Shown one piece after another: positions 31,387 through 33,474 of a stretch of 33,474 nucleotides of DNA; the first letter of the stretch is position 1; every line of letters begins with the position of its first letter. Origin of the DNA: an uncultured Shimia sp. (lineage in GTDB: Bacteria > Pseudomonadota > Alphaproteobacteria > Rhodobacterales > Rhodobacteraceae); contig NZ_CANMJE010000021.1 of assembly GCF_947498095.1 (NCBI RefSeq), positions 1 through 33,474 on the forward strand, written 5' to 3'. Both the position numbers and the translations under genes were made by a program. The notes under the pieces are model-generated. The model did no database searches, was not told where the DNA came from, and saw only the letters and a list, made by a program, of their open reading frames with translations.

Positions 31387-32270
31387 GGTTTTGCCTGCAT
31401 CTGAAACGCTTTGCGCACACCTTCATTGGCTTTCACAGACTGAATAAGTCGACGCATGTGCCAATCAACGCCAAAAGGTTTCATCTGTTGTTTGGCTGCG
31501 CGCAGGGCTTGAATCAATTTCTGATCGTTCATCATTGCCACGTCTAGTTTGGCCACTTTGTTCGCCGAAATTGCTTTGGTGCACAGGAATGAGACGGAAT
31601 GCTCGGGGATATAGGCCACCGGTTCAAAGTGATCCTGTAGCAACGCCATTTGCGCCGCGATCCAGGGTTGTTGCCACCACAGGTAATCCTGCTGAACGAC
31701 GATGGAGTGTCCGGGGATCAAGTGGGGGAAAAACGTGGCACTCATACGGTCCATAGTTTCGGCGGTCTTGGACGCATCCATCACCAAGATCTCGATATCG
31801 CCCGCATCCCATTCAGCCTGTTCGATCTGGCCTTTGACCAGCGTGAACAGATCCGCCCATGGCTCAAGAAAAAACTCCACCAAGGGCGACAGGTCATTGC
31901 CCGAGAAGGGCGGTAAAGGTCGGGCCGGGATTTCACAATCACGCGCAGGTGAGGTCGCCAGATAGCGGTCATAGCGGGTCTGAAACACGCTGAAATCGCC
32001 CATGTTGTATTTGTCGTAGCCATAGACCGTTTGACCGTTTTCCGATTGCGCCACCCCTTCCGCCAGACAGGCCGCCGACCCACCGGCAAAAGAACCGAGG
32101 TCAACAACAGCCCCCTGCCCTTTGGCCCATTCGCGGGTCAGCCAGACATAAAAAGTCTGCTCATCCACATTCAGCATTGTCGGAACCAAGGCCGCAGCCC
32201 CAAGGTCAGCTACATCCAGCGCGTCCCATGGGGTTTCTGAAAACACACGGGTATCTGACTTGGTCGACAC
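31383..32270 (-). CDS. TylF/CmcI-like class I SAM-dependent methyltransferase
   Basis: This is a 295-aa protein with the methyltransferase motif I in the form VVDLGSFAGGSA (55-66) and an acidic residue (D86) at the end of strand 2 in YGYDKYN. The later DIEILVMDASKTAETMDRMSATFFPHL, then HSIVVQQDYLWWQQ, matches the TylF/CmcI (macrocin O-methyltransferase) pattern. That group includes sugar and small-molecule O-methyltransferases, often in polysaccharide or secondary metabolite loci. The start GTG at 32270 has AGGAG 9 bases upstream. The substrate is unknown. Position between two acyltransferases suggests envelope glycolipid modification (inference). Confidence 0.7.
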   Translation of the reverse strand: MSTKSDTRVFSETPWDALDVADLGAAALVPTMLNVDEQTFYVWLTREWAKGQGAVVDLGSFAGGSAACLAEGVAQSENGQTVYGYDKYNMGDFSVFQTRYDRYLATSPARDCEIPARPLPPFSGNDLSPLVEFFLEPWADLFTLVKGQIEQAEWDAGDIEILVMDASKTAETMDRMSATFFPHLIPGHSIVVQQDYLWWQQPWIAAQMALLQDHFEPVAYIPEHSVSFLCTKAISANKVAKLDVAMMNDQKLIQALRAAKQQMKPFGVDWHMRRLIQSVKANEGVRKAFQMQAKP

Positions 32271-32290
32271 AGTCTTTGTCTCCTAAAGCT

Positions 32291-32313
32291 CCAAGGCGAG
32301 AGTGCCGCCTTGG
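32291..32313 (-). promoter_or_regulatory. Hairpin between the plsC-like and methyltransferase genes
   Basis: An 8-bp stem CCAAGGCG/CGCCTTGG with a 7-base loop is followed by AGCTTTAGG. The T-run is too short for a strong terminator. It lies 20 bases upstream of the methyltransferase start and could partly separate the two genes. Confidence 0.4.
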
Positions 32314-32351
32314 CGCAGGCCACACAAGGGAATTTGGGCTGAGGCCTGCGC

Positions 32352-33143
32352 CTAGGCCTCTGCTGCGCCATCACCGGTGTCAAATACCGCCATCATAGAC
32401 GCGCGCAACCGGGCAACATCGTCATCCACGGACGCGCCCAAGTCACAGTCAAACGGCGGCAGTGCCACGACCCGGATCGTGCCGCTTGCAGGCACAAATC
32501 GACCGCGTGGCAACAGGCGATCGGAATCCAGAATAACGATGGGGCGGATTTTGCGGCCAGATTCGCGGGCGACCAGAACGGCGCCTGCCTTGAACTCTCC
32601 CAGAGATTCGGTTGTCGTGCGCGTGCCTTCTGGGAACAACACCACAGACCGCCGGGCGGGCATCTCGCGCACCGCGTCGCTCAGGGTTTCCATCGCCACC
32701 TTGCCACTTTTGCGGTTGATCTCAATCAGGCCCGCGCCAGTGAACCCCACGCGCAAGAGTGCCGCGTCACATAACTCTTTCTTGGCCGCAAAGGTGAACC
32801 ATTTCTCATCCGGCACGACATCCATCAGCGTAAACCCATCCAGATGACTGCGGTGATTGATCACGATAAGGCTGTCGGTGTCTTCAGCGAGGTCGCGCTT
32901 GTTGTCGTCCGACATCTCAACCCGAATGCTCAGCAACCACAACAGCCGCGAACAGGCCCGCTTGACCAACCGCCAATACCAGCCGCGAAAGCCCTTTTTC
33001 TTGCCGCAAAGCAGGGGGACAAAAGCGATAAACAGAAAGTAGACCGGGCCCAAAACAACCAGCGATACGCGCTTTACCAACCGAATGGGAAACGGGTCAA
33101 TCGCCTGAGTGGCCTTGTCGTCGAGCGCGGAATTCTGTGTCAT
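32352..33143 (-). CDS. 1-acyl-sn-glycerol-3-phosphate acyltransferase family (PlsC-like)
   Basis: This is an inner-membrane acyltransferase of the PlsC/LPLAT family, 263 aa, which normally converts lysophosphatidate to phosphatidate. Hydrophobic segments near residues 25-45 precede the catalytic HX4D motif NHRSHLD (H97, D102), the acceptor-binding FPEGTR (170-175), and KKELCDAALLRVGF. The ATG at 33143 has an AGGGTG site upstream. It shares the strand with the methyltransferase 81 bases downstream. Other PlsC-type paralogues (for ornithine lipid or similar) look alike, so the specific acceptor is uncertain. Confidence 0.85.
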   Translation of the reverse strand: MTQNSALDDKATQAIDPFPIRLVKRVSLVVLGPVYFLFIAFVPLLCGKKKGFRGWYWRLVKRACSRLLWLLSIRVEMSDDNKRDLAEDTDSLIVINHRSHLDGFTLMDVVPDEKWFTFAAKKELCDAALLRVGFTGAGLIEINRKSGKVAMETLSDAVREMPARRSVVLFPEGTRTTTESLGEFKAGAVLVARESGRKIRPIVILDSDRLLPRGRFVPASGTIRVVALPPFDCDLGASVDDDVARLRASMMAVFDTGDGAAEA

Positions 33144-33343
33144 GACACCCTGACGCGTTACACCCCGTAGCAGGGCAGTTGGGCCATGAGGTCCTGATCA
33201 GTTGCACCAGGGGGTCAGCGTCATAGCAAGCGCCAGAGATGTGCGAATACGACGCACAACCGCGCCTCTATCCAGCAATTCCGAAACACATTCAATCATT
33301 ACTTACCCTAAGGCAAGCACAGGGACAGTGTCTCGTGCTTAAC

Positions 33344-33373
33344 AAAAAAGGGGCTGCCTAATGGCAGCCCCTT
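33344..33373 (-). terminator. Rho-independent terminator of the right-hand tuf
   Basis: On the minus strand a perfect 9-bp stem GGGGCTGCC/GGCAGCCCC with loop ATTA is followed by six T. It lies 28 bases after the tuf stop, so this tuf does not cotranscribe with the plsC-like gene. Confidence 0.95.
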
Positions 33374-33398
33374 CATGAGGTCAACGCAGGTGCGTAGA

Positions 33399-33474
33399 TT
33401 ACTCGATAACTTTGGACACGACGCCGGAGCCGACGGTGCGGCCACCTTCGCGGATCGCGAAGCGCAGGCCTTGT
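33399..33474 (-). CDS. tuf: Elongation factor Tu, 3' end only (runs off right edge)
   Basis: The last 25 codons of EF-Tu, reading QGLRFAIREGGRTVGSGVV to SKVIE and a TAA at 33399-33401, lie on the minus strand. The C-terminal sequence is diagnostic. It has a strong terminator 28 bases downstream, so it is a separate transcription unit from the left-hand tuf. Only its end is in the window. Confidence 0.97.
   Translation of the reverse strand, partial: QGLRFAIREGGRTVGSGVVSKVIE

Noticed and set aside
33198..33299. 33-codon minus-strand frame starting MIECVSELLDRGAVV upstream of the plsC-like gene
   Set aside because: Too short to support, no strong ribosome site and no known relatives; may deserve a conservation check but is not annotated.

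Overview
The window reads as a chromosomal piece of an alphaproteobacterium of the Rhodobacterales (Roseobacter group). The grounds are protein-level resemblance of RpoB, RpoC, RpsL and L10 to that group, a VPLPA-CTERM protein (a sorting signal typical of marine Rhodobacterales), and the transporter and DUF374/PlsC repertoire. No species is assigned. Both ends lie inside tuf: the first 101 bases are the 5' end of one copy and the last 76 bases are the 3' end of another, in the same orientation. That is what a draft contig broken at a repeated gene looks like.

Region 1 (1-14330, minus strand) is the information-processing block. Read in the direction of transcription it is L10 leader, rplJ, rplL, rpoB, rpoC, terminator, an EamA-type exporter, a strong promoter with a long leader, then rpsL, rpsG, fusA, tuf. 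Hairpins lie between rplL and rpoB and between fusA and tuf.

Region 2 (14330-17650) is gene-poor. It holds a secreted VPLPA-CTERM protein with its own terminator, a 5'-truncated alkyl-sulfatase gene, and degenerate intergenic repeats.

Region 3 (17659-23627, plus strand) is a complete urea ABC transporter operon, urtABCDE, with tightly coupled genes and no urease genes nearby.

Region 4 (24095-30106) is a divergent regulator/operon pair: a LysR regulator on the minus strand facing a PotD/PotA/PotB/PotC-type ABC importer and a DUF917 (S-methyl thiohydantoin desulfurase family) protein on the plus strand. This regulated uptake-plus-enzyme module, with unknown substrate, is the best candidate here for an undescribed system.

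Region 5 (30501-33474) holds tRNA-Trp with its own promoter, a DUF374 acyltransferase, a TylF/CmcI-like methyltransferase, a PlsC-type acyltransferase, and the end of a second tuf with a strong terminator.

The order tuf ... tRNA-Trp ... rplJ-rplL-rpoB-rpoC ... rpsL-rpsG-fusA-tuf is the conserved bacterial order. However, secE, nusG, rplK and rplA, expected between tRNA-Trp and rplJ, are absent, and about 16 kb of transporter genes sits there instead.
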